This document shows positions 35,021 to 46,544 of a DNA stretch of 64,000 nt, piece by piece. The notes below the pieces were generated by a model that saw only the letters and a program-made list of their open reading frames with translations, did not search any database and had not been told where the DNA came from. The stretch covers positions 52,624,101-52,688,100 of the forward strand of contig CM069872.1 in the NCBI GenBank assembly GCA_036172665.1. The letters run 5' to 3'. The DNA comes from Prosopocoilus inquinatus (Eukaryota > Arthropoda > Insecta > Coleoptera > Lucanidae). Position 1 is the stretch's first letter. Every line of letters starts with the position of its first letter. The translations under genes were made by a program, and so were the position numbers.

Positions 35021-36690
35021 GAACGAACAAAATAAAGACCATCGACCAAGAATAGTCAAAAAATAAAATAAAATGGCGCTAAATAAAATTTAACAAAAGA
35101 AAAAAAAAAAAACGAGAACAAAAGAAGATATACTGACAGTTAAAAATCAAAAGACAAATCAAATGAAAGCGAATCAATCGAAAGAGAAAAAAAAAACAAA
35201 GTTCGATCTATTGATTAATTATAAATAAATAAATCGACTCGAATTAAAAAAAAAAAAGTTTGAACTAAAAAAAAAAAAGAAACAGAAGCGAATCAAACCC
35301 ACGCGAATACATACGCGAAATCGAGTCAGTCAAAAAGAATCAAAAGACGATCGGATTAACCAAAAAAAAACAAACAATGACAATGAAATAAGGTCAAATA
35401 GAATCGCAGATTGCAATTTAATATAATTTTTTTATTTCAAAAACGTGAATTGTAAATTCTAAGGAGATTGATTGAAATTTTAATTTTTTTGTAAGAGAAG
35501 GATGCTTAAATAGGTTAGGTTTTAAATAATAGACAAATAAAAATAAAAAAATTTTGGTCCTTCGAGTAAAAGAGAGACAGAGAGAGAAAAAAAAACGAAC
35601 AAAACAAAGACCATCGAACAAGAGTAGTCAAAAAAAATAAATAAAATCGCCTTAAATAAAATTTAACAAAACAAAAAACAAAAACGAGAACAAAAGAAGA
35701 TAAATTGACAGTTAAAAATCAAACGACAATCAAATGAAATGGAATCAATTAAAAAAGAAAAAAACAAAGTTCGATCGATCGATTAATTATAAATAAATAA
35801 AACGACTCGAATTAAAAAAAAAAAAGTTTGAACTAAAAAAGAAAAAGAAACAGGAGAGCATCAAACCGACGCGAATACATACATATAATCAAATCGAGTC
35901 AGTCAAAAAGAAACAAAAGACGATCGGATTGACCAAAAAAAAAGAAAAAAACAATGAAATAAGGTCAAATAGAATCGCAGATTTCTATTTAATGTAATTT
36001 TTTATTTCAAAAACGTCAATTATAAATTCGAAGGAGATCGATGGAAATTTTAATTTTTTGCTCAAGAAAGGTTGGGAACCGCCATTTTAAATAATAAACA
36101 AATAAAAATAAAAATCTTTTTGTGGTCCTTCTTGTAACTGCCGCTGTTGTTATTTCGTAAAAAAAAATAAATTTTCGCTGCTACAGCAGCAGCAGCAACA
36201 GCAAACCAAAACAATTTTTTTGTTATTGGATAATGAAACGCCGTTTGTAAAAATTACCCTAAACGTCCGTCCGATTGTAAGCGAAACGGCGGTAACTGAC
36301 GCTTTACGCCCGGCCTTACCGTCATCGTAGCTTGGATTGGAGGGAGGTCCAGGCGAGTTTTTGCAATCCAGTTGGATGTGAGCAGACAAAGAAGAAGAAG
36401 AAGAAAAAGAAAAAGAAGAAGGAAAAGAAGAAGGAGAAGACGTGAAGCAAGACGCCATCGGAAATTCTACGTACCTGAAAGGTCCCGAACACAATTTCGA
36501 TTCCGTTTTCAAGAGTTTCGGTCCCTTTCCAGTTGAGCACCATTTCCACGATCAGCAAGATTTCGGTGAAGACTATACTAGAGACGAGTACGACGTGCTT
36601 GAGGCGTTCCGGAAACCCCCGGAATTTCGGGTGCATCCCGCCCAATTTCAGTACCCACAGCGATCTTTTCAGTAGGACCTCGTCGGCCAT
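26730..36690 (-). CDS. Odorant receptor (insect 7tm_6 family), six exons, intact
   Basis: This is a seven-transmembrane odorant receptor, expected to form a ligand-gated channel with Orco in antennal neurons. Exons in transcript order are 36690-36475, 32445-31952, 31894-31790, 27224-27119, 27034-26873 and 26801-26730. All introns are GT-AG and phases agree (0, 2, 2, 0, 0), giving 384 codons, the usual OR length. Family marks: N-terminal LWVLKLGG, a loop with AELERIESFWP, the TM5 region QLLSAVFNICTGTF, then LFQLFIYCLAGEKIVEE, IADAAFSCPW, the QRAQ segment (CLVIQRAQVNMTLNIAGLID), and the C-terminal FGG-IVRKAVSLF. No stop or frameshift was found. Introns 1 (4.0 kb) and 3 (4.6 kb) are packed with tandem repeats, while the others are 57-84 bp. 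The gene converges with the phosphatase. The ligand and subfamily cannot be read from sequence. Confidence 0.9.
27364..28625. repeat. 68-bp GA-rich tandem array in OR intron 3
   Basis: About 18-19 units of GAAGTGGAAGATTTAAGATT, then GAAAAAGAATCCACGAAGGG, AAGAAGGAGATCCAAAGTAC and GAAAGGGG. The usual period is 68 bp, with shortened variants near 27900-28020 and 28370-28470 that themselves look duplicated. Open frames on both strands shift between units, so this is not a coding repeat. Confidence 0.9.
28640..29400. other. GA-rich unassigned part of OR intron 3
   Basis: Purine-rich DNA on the plus strand linking two tandem arrays. No clear period, exon or RNA is seen. Confidence 0.4.
29400..29960. 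repeat. About 155-bp GA-rich tandem repeat in OR intron 3
   Basis: ACGTCATGAAGTTAACAACA-like starts occur at about 29406, 29579, 29734 and 29889, each followed by AAGAAGGTG, GGAAGAAGGACC and GGTTCCAGAAGAAGAAAGG. The 226-codon plus-strand frame over it is a by-product of the repeat. Confidence 0.75.
30191..30672. repeat. 20-bp tandem satellite (CCAAAGATTTCTATTGCATT), about 24 copies
   Basis: The 20-mer CCAAAGATTTCTATTGCATT and variants (TTCGATTGCATA, TTCTATTGTATG, GCAAAGACTTCGATTGG) repeat with an almost exact period, and blocks of several variants recur in the same order (a higher-order unit near 120 bp). The 20-mer has no stop in any plus frame and 20 is not divisible by three, so all three plus frames stay open and encode the same 20-residue repeat. 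Confidence 0.95.
30877..31458. repeat. 290-bp tandem duplication in OR intron 3
   Basis: Two copies (30877-31166 and 31167-31458) begin GGGTCGACGGATCCTGTTTC and end with CACGCACGCGTTTTAGGATT or similar. They differ by about 20 substitutions and keep the same length. Content includes GGTTGGGAACTCCCGGATTA and TCTTCGCGTGAAGAA. No function is recognised. Confidence 0.85.
31790..31894 (-). CDS. Odorant receptor exon 3 (TM5)
   Basis: A 105-bp exon found by phase and family pattern. After the acceptor CATCTTTCTAG it reads FVKSTNRIFSLGLTGQ, then LLSAVFNICTGTFLVSVD, and ends GG before the donor GTAAGT. Its entry and exit phases exactly match exon 2 and exon 4. The QLL-S-FNIC pattern is characteristic of this OR region. 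Intron 2 is only 57 bp. Confidence 0.8.
31952..32445 (-). CDS. Odorant receptor exon 2
   Basis: 164 codons plus two bases, starting MIMKSLTALVFHRAIFAELE after the acceptor TATGACGTCCAG. It contains TM2 to TM4: FNGLVFLALLADCGVC, IWHIFLLTVVMVAVDGLFF, the second extracellular loop with SVCYVSFYLWQ, and the intracellular GDLRRRLGELVNQHVLTL. It ends before the donor GTAAGC, and the last codon is completed by exon 3. The internal ATG at its start is not an initiation codon. Confidence 0.88.
33490..34850. repeat. About 213-bp AT-rich tandem array in OR intron 1, seven copies
   Basis: AATAAAGTCAGATCGAATAA recurs at about 33531, 33745, 33958, 34169, 34382, 34597 and 34798. Each unit contains AACAAAAGACGATCG, GACGTGGCGCGGACGAAAAT and AAGATGACGAACGCGAT. 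The period of 213 bp (71 codons) lets a minus-strand Phe/Leu-rich frame run through several units. That frame is compositional, not a gene. Confidence 0.92.
34965..35014. repeat. (GA)n microsatellite
   Basis: An uninterrupted AG run of about 50 bp at the boundary between the 213-bp array and the following duplication, in OR intron 1. Confidence 0.95.
35029..36120. repeat. About 570-bp duplication in OR intron 1
   Basis: Two copies share AAAGACCATCGA-CAAGA, AAATAAAATTTAACAAAA, AAGTTCGATC-ATTAATTATA, GCGAATACATA-GAAATCGAGTC, and a GGAGATYGATKGAAATTTTA terminus. They start at about 35033 and 35605. A short (GA)n-like stretch near 35570 precedes the second copy, which suggests that the duplication included the microsatellite. 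Confidence 0.7.
36475..36690 (-). CDS. Odorant receptor exon 1
   Basis: 72 codons beginning MADEVLLKRSLWVLKLGG, with TM1 around HVVLVSSIVFTEILLIVEMV and the start of TM2. It ends GGGACCTTTCAG before the donor GTACGT. The ATG at 36690 is the only in-frame start giving a normal OR N-terminus. A long poly-Glu/Lys-type GA tract follows the donor in the intron and would be read as poly-Phe/Ser if unspliced. Confidence 0.85.
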
Positions 36691-37149
36691 TTTGCTTGCG
36701 CTCCGGTGACGTTCTGAACTCGCTCTCGTTCGTTTAAGAATCGTCGCAATTTAAAAAAGAAGTCATCATTTATTCACTTCTGCATGATTCTAGGGGAATC
36801 ACGTGTGTGCAATTAGGAATCTTGAACGTGTAATTTCGCACGGTTCAGCACAGGTGATTGGCACGTACGTGTCCGTCGTTTAAAAATGCAGGGGATCATT
36901 TAATTTCGCAGTTTAATGAATATTTCAGGGGCGCGGTAACACCGAAGAGCTTATTAGGAAAGCGCAATTTGAAATTTTTATGTGTGACTGTGTCCAGCGA
37001 CTTGGAAGTGTTCCAGTTCGGCCAGGGCCTACTAGAAAGATAGGCCAGGTTGGAGCGGGGAGCAACTCGAAGAGTCCAAGACTGAACGAGCTCCTCCCCC
37101 CCCACTCCAAAATGTGCAAGGAGAACCAGGAATCACGGCTTTAAAAAAA

Positions 37150-38240
37150 TGGAGAAGACTAAGGGGGAAGGAAAATTGTTTCTGAAGAAGAAAGGAGAAG
37201 ACTTATTGCAAATCGGGACAAGAGAAGAGAAAGAGATCCAAGCAGAAAGAAAATGCGAAGTGAGAGGGACTTGGAATCGTCGCATATTGGACAGCCTTAG
37301 GTATAATCCAGGTTGAAGATTGACTTGGTGAGGAGGACCAAGAAGAATGATACTCCTATCAAAAAATTGGAGAAGCCAAAAGGGAGCAAGGGGGGTTGTC
37401 TCAGAAGAAGAAGAAAAGAGAAGATTTCTAGCAAAACGAGGCAAAGAGAACTTGCAGGAAAAAATGGAGATCCAAGCAGAAAGAAAAGGCGAAGTGAATG
37501 GGACTTGGGCAGAATCTGGTATAATCCAGATTGAAGATTGACTTGGCGAAGGAGGACCAAGAAGAATAGTACTCCTATCCAAAAATTGGAGAAGGCCAAA
37601 AAGCAATAAGCAAGGTGTTGTTTTAGAAGAAGGAAAAGGAAGACTTCTAGCAAAACGAGGCATGGGGAACTTGCAGGAAAAAATGGAGATCCAAGCAGAA
37701 AGAAAAGGCGAAGTGAATCGGACTTGGGCAGAATCTGGTATAATCCAGATTGAAGACTGACTTGGCGAAGGAGGGACAGGAAGAATGATATTAAAAAAAT
37801 TGGAGAAGGCCACAAAGCAACAAGCGAGGTGTTGTTTTAGAAGAAGGAAAGGGAAGACGTGGGGAAAGAGAAACTTGTAGGAAAAAATGGAGATCCAAGC
37901 AGAAAGAAAAGGCGAAGTGAATGGGACTTGGACAGAAACTGATATAACTGACTTAGCGAAGGAGGGCTAGGAAGAATTATATTAAAAAATTGGAGGAGGC
38001 CGAAAGGGAACGAGAGGGGTTGTTTTCGAAGAAGAAAAGAGAAGACTTCTAGCAAAATGAGGCAAGACGAAGTTGTAGGACAAAAATGGAGATCCAAGCA
38101 GAAAGAAGAAGCGAAGTGAGATGGACTTAGACATAATTAGGTATAATCCTGGTTGAAGATTGACTTGGTGAAGGAGAACAAGGAAGAGTAGCATAAAAAA
38201 ATGGAGAAAGCCAAAAGGGAACAAAGGGTGTTGTTTTAGA
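37150..38240. repeat. 218-bp GA-rich tandem repeat, left block
   Basis: About five units, with the landmark GATTGACTTGGYGAAGGAGG at about 37317, 37535, 37755, 37940 (diverged) and 38160. Each unit includes AAATTGGAGAAGGCCAAAA and GAGATCCAAGCAGAAAGAAA. The same unit resumes at 42.99 kb on the other side of the 4.7-kb satellite. It lies upstream of the OR start. Confidence 0.85.
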
Positions 38241-38255
38241 AGAACAAAAAAGAAG

Positions 38256-41200
38256 ACAAAACGTGTTTTGAAGTTCCCTGACGTTCGCTTTTTATAAGTG
38301 TTCCCGTCACATCTTTGCCGGTCGGCTTACGAGCGGATAAAATCGATTTTGGTTAATAAAAACAACTATATGCAGATGCTCTCGGATCGCCTCTTGTCTT
38401 CCAAAATCGTAATTTGAGGCAAACAAAACGCGTTTTGAAGTTCCCCGACGTTCGCTTTTTATAAGTGTTCCCGTCACATCTTTGCCGGTCGGCTTACGTG
38501 CGGATAAAATCGATTTTGGTTAATAAAAACAACTATATGCAGATGCTCTCGGATCGCCTCTTGTCTTCCAAAATCGTAATTTGAGGCAAACAGAACGCGT
38601 ATTGAAGTTCCCTGACGTTCGCTTTTCATAAATCTTTGCCCGTCGGCTTACGTGTGGATAAAATTGATTTTTGTTAATAAAATAAACTTGATGCAGATGC
38701 TCTCAGATCGCCTCTTGTCTTCCAAAATCGTAATTTGAGGCAAACAAAACGCGTTTTGAAGTTCCCCGACGTTCGCTTTTTATAAGTGTTCCCGTCACAT
38801 CTTTGCCGGTCGGCTTACGTGCGGATAAAATCGATTTTGGTTAATAAAAACAACTATATGCAGATGCTCTCGGATCGCCTCTTGTCTTCCAAAATCGTAA
38901 TTTGAGGCAAACAGAACGCGTTTTGAAGTTGCCTGACGTTCCCTTCACGACATACATTTGCCCGTCGGCTTACGTGCGGATAAAATAGATTTTTGTTAAT
39001 AAAATAAACTTCATGCAGATGCTCTCGGATCGCCTCTTGTCATCCAAAATCGTAATTTGAGGCAAACAAAACGCGTTTTGAAGTTCCCTGACGTTCGCTC
39101 TTTATAAATCTACCCGTCACATCTTTGCCCGTCGGCTTACGTGTGGATAAAATTGATTTTTGTTAATAAAATAAACTTGATGCAGATGCTCTCAGATCGC
39201 CTCTTGTCTTCCAAAATCGTAATTCGAGGCAAGCAAAACGCGTTTTGAAGTTCCCCGACGTTCGCTTTTCATAAATCTTTGCCCGTCGGCTTACGTGTGG
39301 ATAAAATTGATTTTTGTTAATAAAATAAACTTGATGCAGATGCTCTCAGATCGCCTCTTGTCTTCCAAAATCGTAATTTGAGGCAAACAAAACGCGTTTT
39401 GAAGTTCCCCGACGTTCGCTTTTTATAAGTGTTCCCGTCACATCTTTGCCGGTCGGCTTACGTGCGGATAAAATCGATTTTGGTTAATAAAAACAACTAT
39501 ATGCAGATGCTCTCGGATCGCCTCTTGTCTTCCAAAATCGTAATTTGAGGCAAACAGAACGCGTTTTGAAGTTGCCTGACGTTCCCTTCACGACATACAT
39601 TTGCCCGTCGGCTTACGTGCGGATAAAATAGATTTTTGTTAATAAAATAAACTTCATGCAGATGCTCTCGGATCGCCTCTTGTCATCCAAAATCGTAATT
39701 TGAGGCAAACAAAACGCGTTTTGAAGTTCCCTGACGTTCGCTCTTTATAAATCTACCCGTCACATCTTTGCCCGTCGGCTTACGTGTGGATAAAATTGAT
39801 TTTTGTTAATAAAATAAACTTGATGCAGATGCTCTCAGATCGCCTCTTGTCTTCCAAAATCGTAATTCGAGGCAAGCAAAACGCGTTTTGAAGTTCCCCG
39901 ACGTTCGCTTTTCATAAATCTTTGCCGGTCGGCTTACGAGCGGATAAAATCGATTTTTGTTAATAAAATAAATTTCATGCAGATGCTCTCAGATCGCCTC
40001 TTGTCTTCCAAAATCGTAATTTGAGGCAAACAAAACGTGTTTTGAAGTTCCCCGACGTTCGCTTTTAATAAATCTTCACGACATACCTTTGCCCATCGGC
40101 TTACGTGCGGATAAAATCGATTTTGGTTAATAAAATCAACTACATGCTCTCGGATCGCCTCTTGTCATCCAAAATCGTAATTTGAGGCAAACAAAACGCG
40201 TTTTGAAGTTCCCTGACGTTCGCTCTTTATAAATCTACCCGTCACATCTTTGCCCGTCGGCTTACGTGCGGATAAAATCGATTTTGGTTAATAAAATCAA
40301 CTACATGCAGATGCTCTCAGATCGCCTCTTGTCTTCCAAAATCGTAATTTGAGGCAAACAGAACGCGTTTTGAAGTTCCCTGACGTTCGCTTTTCATAAA
40401 TCTTTGCCCGTCGGCTTACGTGTGGATAAAATCGATTTTTGTTAATAAAATAAATTTCATGCAGATGCTCTCAGATCGCCTCTTGTCTTCCAAAATCGTA
40501 ATTTGAGGCAAACAGAACGCGTATTGAAGTTCCCTGACGTTCGCTTTTCATAAATCTTTGCCCGTCGGCTTACGTGTGGATAAAATCGATTTTTGTTAAT
40601 AAAATAAACTTCATGCAGATGCTCTCGGATCGCCTCTTGTCTTCCAAAATCGTAATTTGAGGCAAACAAAACGCGTTTTGAAGTTCCCTGACGTTCGCTT
40701 TTCATAAATTTTGCCCGTCGGCTTACGTGTGGATAAAATCGATTTTTGTTAATAAAATAAATTTCATGCAGATGCTCTCAGATCGCCTCTTGTCTTCCAA
40801 AATCGTAATTTGAGGCAAACAAAACGTGTTTTGAAGTTCCCCGACGTTCACTTTTAATAAATCTTCACGACATACCTTTGCCCATCGGCTTACGTGCGGA
40901 TAAAATCGATTTTGGTTAATAAAATCAACTACATGCTCTCGGATCGCCTCTTGTCATCCAAAATCGTAATTTGAGGCAAACAAAACGCGTTTTGAAGTTC
41001 CCTGACGTTCGCTCTTTATAAATCTACCCGTCACATCTTTGCCCGTCGGCTTACGTGCGGATAAAATCGATTTTGGTTAATAAAATCAACTACATGCAGA
41101 TGCTCTCAGATCGCCTCTTGTCTTCCAAAATCGTAATTTGAGGCAAACAGAACGCGTTTTGAAGTTCCCTGACGTTCGCTTTTCATAAATCTTTGCCCGT

Positions 41201-42978
41201 CGGCTTACGTGTGGATAAAATCGATTTTTGTTAATAAAATAAATTTCATGCAGATGCTCTCAGATCGCCTCTTGTCTTCCAAAATCGTAATTTGAGGCAA
41301 ACAGAACGCGTATTGAAGTTCCCTGACGTTCGCTTTTCATAAATTTTGCCCGTCGGCTTACGTGTGGATAAAATCGATTTTTGTTAATAAAATAAATTTC
41401 ATGCAGATCCTCTCAGATCGCCTCTTGTCTTCCAAAATCGTAATTTGAGGCAAACAGAACGCGTTTTGAAGTTCCCTGACGTTCGCTTTTCATAAATCTT
41501 TGCCCGTCGGCTTACGTGTGGATAAAATCGATTTTTGTTAATAAAATAAACTTCATGCAGATGCTCTCAGATCGCCTCTTGTCTTCCAAAATCGTAATTT
41601 GAGCCAAACAAAACGCGTTTTGAAGTTCCCTGACGTTCGCTTTTCATAAATTTTGCCCGTCGGCTTACGTGTGGATAAAATTGATTTTTGTTAATAAAAT
41701 AAACTTCATGCAGATCCTCTCAGATCGCCTCTTGTCTTCCAAAATCGTAATTTGAGGCAAACAAAACGCGTGTTGAAGTTCCCTGACGTTCGCTTTTCAT
41801 AAATCTTTGCCCGTCGGCTTACGTGTGGATAAAATCGATTTTGGTTAATAAAATAAACTTCATGCAGATCCTCTCAGATCGCCTCTTGTCTTCCCAAATC
41901 GTAATTTGAGGCAAACAAAACGCGTTTTGAAGTTCCCTGACGTTCGCTTTTCATAAATCTTCACGACATACCTTTGCCCGTCGGCTTACGTGCGGATAAA
42001 ATCCATTTTGGTTAATAAATTCAACTACATGCAGATGCTCTCAGATCGCCTCTTCTTGTCGTCTTCCAAAATCGCAATTTGAGGCAAACAAAACTCATTT
42101 TGAAGTTACCTGACGTTCGCTTTTTATAAATCTTCACGACATACCTTTGCCCGTCGGCTTACGTGCGGATAAAATCCATTTTGGTTAATAAATTCAACTT
42201 CATGCAGATGCTCTCAGATCGCCTCTTGTCTTCCAAAATCGTAATTTGAGGCAAACAAAACGCGTTTTGAAGTTCCCTGACGTTCGCTTTTCATAAATTT
42301 TGCCCGTCGGCTTACGTGTGGATAAAATCGATTTTTGTTAATAAAATAAACTTCATGCAGATCCTCTCAGATCGCCTCTTGTCTTCCAAAATCGTAATTT
42401 CAGGCAAACAAAACGCGTGTAGAAGTTCCCTGACGTTCGCTTTTCATAAATCTTTGCCCGTCGGCTTACGTGTGGATAAAATCGATTTTGGTTAATAAAA
42501 TCAACTACATGCAGATGCTCTCAGATCGCCTCTTGTCTTCCAAAATCGTAATTTGAGGCAAACAGAACGCGTTTTGAAGTTCCCTGACGTTCGCTTTTCA
42601 TAAATCTTTGCCCGTCGGCTTACGTGTGGATAAAATCGATTTTTGTTAATAAAATAAACTTCATGCAGATGCTCTCAGATCGCCTCTTGTCTTCCAAAAT
42701 CGTAATTTGAGGCAAACAAAACGCGTTTTGAAGTTCCCTGAAGTTCGCTCTTTATAAATCTACCCGTCACATCTTTGCCCGTCGGCTTACGTGCGGATAA
42801 AATCGATTTTGGTTAATAAAATCAACTACATGCAGATGCTCTCAGATCGCCTCTTCTTGTCGTCTTCCAAAATCGCAATTTGAGGCAAACAAAACTCATT
42901 TTGAAGTTACCTGACGTTCGCTTTTTATAAATCTTTGCCCGTCGGCTAACGTGTGGATAAAATATTTGCCGGTCGGCA
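38256..42978. repeat. 4.7-kb satellite array, monomers mostly 150-170 bp, about 29 copies
   Basis: Consensus landmarks per unit are AAACAAAACGCGTTTTGAAG, TTCCCTGACGTTCGCTTTT, GCCCGTCGGCTTACGTGTGG, ATAAAATCGATTTTTGTTAA, ATGCAGATGCTCTCAGATCG and CCTCTTGTCTTCCAAAATCG. Lengths vary (about 150-167 bp) because of an optional CCCGTCACATC or CACGACATAC block. Variant types recur in order: the GTTGCCTGACGTTCCCTTCA type at about 38930 returns at about 39573, a higher-order period near 643 bp. Open frames within it are spurious. Confidence 0.95.
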
Positions 42979-42989
42979 AGAGAAAGTTG

Positions 42990-43620
42990 TAAAAAAAATG
43001 AAGATCCAAGCAGAAAGAAAAGGCGAAGTGACAGGGACTTGGAATCGTCGCATTTTGTACGGAATTAGGTATAATCCAAGTTGAGGATTGACTTGACGAA
43101 GGAGGGCGAGGAAGAATGGCATTGAAAAATTGGAGAAAGCCAAAAGGGAACAAGGAGGATTGTTTAAGAAGAAGAAAATAGGAGACTTCTTGAAACAAGG
43201 GGCCAGAGAAACATGTATAGAAAAAGAAAAAAATGGAGTTCCAAGCAGAGAGAAGAAAAGGCGAAGCGAGAGCGACTTGTAATCGTCGCATATTGGGCAG
43301 AATTAGGTATAAAGAGAGCCGGGAAGACTGGTATTAAAAAAATTGGAAAGGGCTGAAACGGAACAAGGAAAATTGTTTTAGAAGAAGAAACCAGAAGACT
43401 TCTTCAAACAGAGGGCAAGAGAAACCTGTATAGAAAAAAAAAAAAATAGAGTTCCAAGTAGAGAGAAAAGGCGAAGTGAGAGCGAGTTGGAGTTTTAGAA
43501 GAAGAAAATAGAAGATTTCTTGAAACAAGGAGCAAGAGAAACTTGTATAGAAAAAAAAGTGGAGTTCTAAGCAGAGAGAAGAAAAGACGAAGTTAGAGAG
43601 ACCTGGAATCGTCACGTGTT
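42990..43620. repeat. 218-bp GA-rich tandem repeat, right block
   Basis: GAAGATCCAAGCAGAAAGAA, GGGACTTGGAATCGTCGCAT and ATTGACTTGACGAAGGAGGG match the left block at 37.1-38.2 kb in the same orientation. Units become more diverged rightwards. This places the satellite inside a pre-existing GA-rich array. Confidence 0.8.
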
Positions 43621-43629
43621 GGACAGAAT

Positions 43630-45000
43630 CGATTACAATCAGGAGGATCAGGAAGAATGGTTTAAAAAATTGGAGAAAGGGAGGGTTGTTTTAGAACTGA
43701 AGCAAAGCCAAAACGGGGCAAGGGAAAGTAGGAGTAGGAAAAATGAGGATCCATGTGGATAACAAAGACGAAGTGAGAAGTATGAGAACCAAATGAATAA
43801 AAAAAAGGGGGAGCAAAGAGGAAGGACCAAATAAAAAAAAAAACGTGACAAATTAGAGAAGATTGAAAGGAACGAGCTTCAGGTGTTCTGGAAGAAGGAC
43901 GATGTTTTGCCAGCAGCAACCAAAAAAGGCAAGAAGAGTAAGTGGGGAAGACATGGAAACATTTTACATTTGATATCACTTTCGAAATTACTTTCCATAT
44001 TTGAGGAACAGATAAAGTAACGGAAGTATAAAACGCAAAAGAAAAACAGCCTTATATCAATAAAATATGAAATTTTTTGTTGTTTGAAATTACCCCAAGT
44101 AGGGTACCTATTTAAAAAGTATTTTATCCAACACCTGTCTATTACGAAGTCATAATTCTGAGGTCTGTAAAACACTAGTGTAAATATGAACCCATAATTA
44201 AACTGTTATTCAAAACCGGCATTGTTACGACTTCATAATAAACAGGCGTTGGCTAAAACTATGTATTACACTCGTGCCCTAACAGTAGATAGGTCATTCA
44301 AAAAAAAATTAGACATTCCTTTCGTCAGTTATTTGCCTTGTATAAAAATATAGCCATAAAATATTAAATATTTGTTGAATTTAGATTTCCCATTTCTCTC
44401 CTAAGTTTGTGGCTGGCGTAGCAAACCCAAACGAATTTGTGCGTCCTTGTTTTGTTTTGTTTTTTTTTTAACGAACAAGCAAAAGTCTGTTCACCAAACT
44501 CATCGATCCAAACAAGTTGTTAATTAATTTATTAACCGTCGGCCGGCGGGAATTTTTCCAGGTCGCGGAATTCTCGTTATTATTATTATTGACAAATACG
44601 TTATTGCAAGATATTAAGATAATAGCTTGCTTAAACAGGTGAGATAACAGCATACGTGAAATCTTCGAGTCGGATACATCCAGTATATCCAGATCGAGTC
44701 GGTACATACAAGGTTTGTTGTGCATTGCCAATGAATGCATTCTGCCGGCCTCTACCTGATTTTCAGAGTGCAGTGTGGAAGCAGTTGCACGCTGTATTTA
44801 ATTTGCATTAAGTGCCATGAAAAGTCGTAAATGTCGTAACAAAAGAAGGAGAAAAAAAAATCGTAATTACGAGTGAATTTCTACTTTCAACTTATACTGT
44901 ACGAATAGTATGACGTTTGAATGTGAACGCACTCTCGGTATCCAAGAGGAATTTTAATTCTTTTCACCCTTGTGATTGCAAATTACTTTCGAGAACCACC
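43630..45000. other. Unassigned DNA with one small inverted repeat
   Basis: No gene is recognised. An inverted pair at about 44128-44156 and 44221-44252 (CCAACACCTGTCTATTACGA against ACTTCATAATAAACAGGCGT and TGG) marks a possible MITE of about 125 bp. A TTA microsatellite lies near 44577. Confidence 0.45.
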
Positions 45001-45009
45001 ATGTATATG

Positions 45010-45815
45010 TATACACAGGATGTTTCACTTAAGGAGGATTCCTTAATATCTCTCTAGTTACTCGTTTCACAAGTACAAAACAAAAAAAAACCATTTCAAA
45101 TGAAAGTTACTCGGTATCACGTGGAGCATATTTCAAAATCAGTGTACATTTCGTGTATTTCGAAAAATCCTAAAGAAAAACCTAAATACTATGAATAAGC
45201 TGTTAGCGACAGATATCGACAACCCCATTTCATTGAAAAGTTAATTAAACAACGCCTTTACCAATGGTAAAAGATATACATATGGCATTTCATTAAAAAA
45301 AAATAAAAATAGTTATCGTAGGTTGAATATTCTCAAGTTTATTAATTTTTTTCTAAGAACTCACTTTACTTGGAATTTCTCCTGATGACCATGTAACTGA
45401 AGAAGCGTTTCAAGATGAAGCTTTTGCAAAAAAAAAAAAAATACAAGTCCCTAGCGTCATCTGTTCGGAAGATAATCGCATTATTTGTCTGAAGCACCGC
45501 AACAGCGATGATTTTATTTTAAAAATTTGAATAACGCGAGAACGGTTTACATTAGACCCCATGTATGATGCATAAAGTCACGTTAATATTCAGTCAGCAA
45601 TCCGAAAATTTAAAAATATATGGGGTGTTCCGTTTAAAATAACGAAGTTGCATGACGCCCAGACCGAAAGGAACACTCTGTATACACCAAACTAATTTTA
45701 AAATGTACCCCACGCGAAACGAAGTAACTTTCATTTGAAACATTTTCTTGTAAAGTGAGTAACTAGACAGGTGGTATGAAGGAAACCGTCTTGAGCGGAA
45801 CACCCTGTACATTTT
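45010..45815. mobile_element. Foldback dispersed element ending ACACCCTGTA
   Basis: The left end (TACACAGGATGTTTCACTTAAG, about 45015) and the right end (CGGAACACCCTGTACATT, ending about 45815) are inverted. Inner parts also mirror each other (CATTTCAAATGAAAGTTACT against AGTAACTTTCATTTGAAACA). The right half (about 45396-45815) has a second, diverged copy at 54297-54700. No transposase is visible. Confidence 0.6.
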
Positions 45816-46150
45816 CTGCAGCCGTTTGTCTCATTTTTTATGGTCGTGGATAATTTTATAATTATTGATTTTATGATGCTGATTACCTAGTAAAAAAAAA
45901 TAGTTTGCAAGTAGCGAGATTTATTAAAAACAAAACTTTGTTAATTTCTACGAAGGTTGTAAATAAAATTTTGATGCTGTATAATTTCTGCAGCCGTTTG
46001 TCTAATTTTTTATAGTCACGGATATTTTTATAATTATTGATTTTATGATGCTGATTACCTAATAAAAAAAAATAGTTTGCAAATAGCGAGGTTACAGAGA
46101 TTTATTGAAGAAACAAAACCTTGTTAATTTCTACGAGGGTTGTAAATAAA
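45809..46150. repeat. Tandem duplication of about 175 bp
   Basis: TTTCTGCAGCCGTTTGTCT occurs at about 45813 and 45988, each followed by TTTATAATTATTGATTTTAT, GATGCTGATTACCTA and GTTAATTTCTACGA. The copies are about 90 percent alike. Confidence 0.8.
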
Positions 46151-46544
46151 ATTTTAGTGTTGGTTAATGTGTCGTGTCATCAAAACAAGAGAGCACACGT
46201 GGGGGATATATTGGATATCCCATGCGGAGTTACAAACAGGGTTGCCAACAATGCCATTCCGACTCGTTTTTTATTTAAGATCATTCTTCGAGCTTCGGAT
46301 TTCGAAAAATAAAATCATTCGGGAACGCTGAAAATTATGTCTACTCGTCGACAAAAAGTCAAATTTTGACGCAGTGTTGCCGAATCGAAGGAAATTTCCC
46401 TTTCTTGGATTTCTCTTTCTTTTTCGAAATAATGTGACGCGGAAGCAAGTAAATTTTCTTCATTTTATTTCGTCATTTATTTCACCTTTGTTATAATCGC
46501 ATTGAACGATCTAACTGCAAAAAAGTCGCATTGGGAGGACGCTC

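Noticed and set aside
40457..40705. 82-codon minus-strand frame in the satellite
   Set aside because: It runs through variable satellite monomers and is not shared by most of them.
38256..42978. CRISPR-like regular repeats
   Set aside because: The units are contiguous satellite monomers without unique spacers, in a eukaryotic genome with introns.
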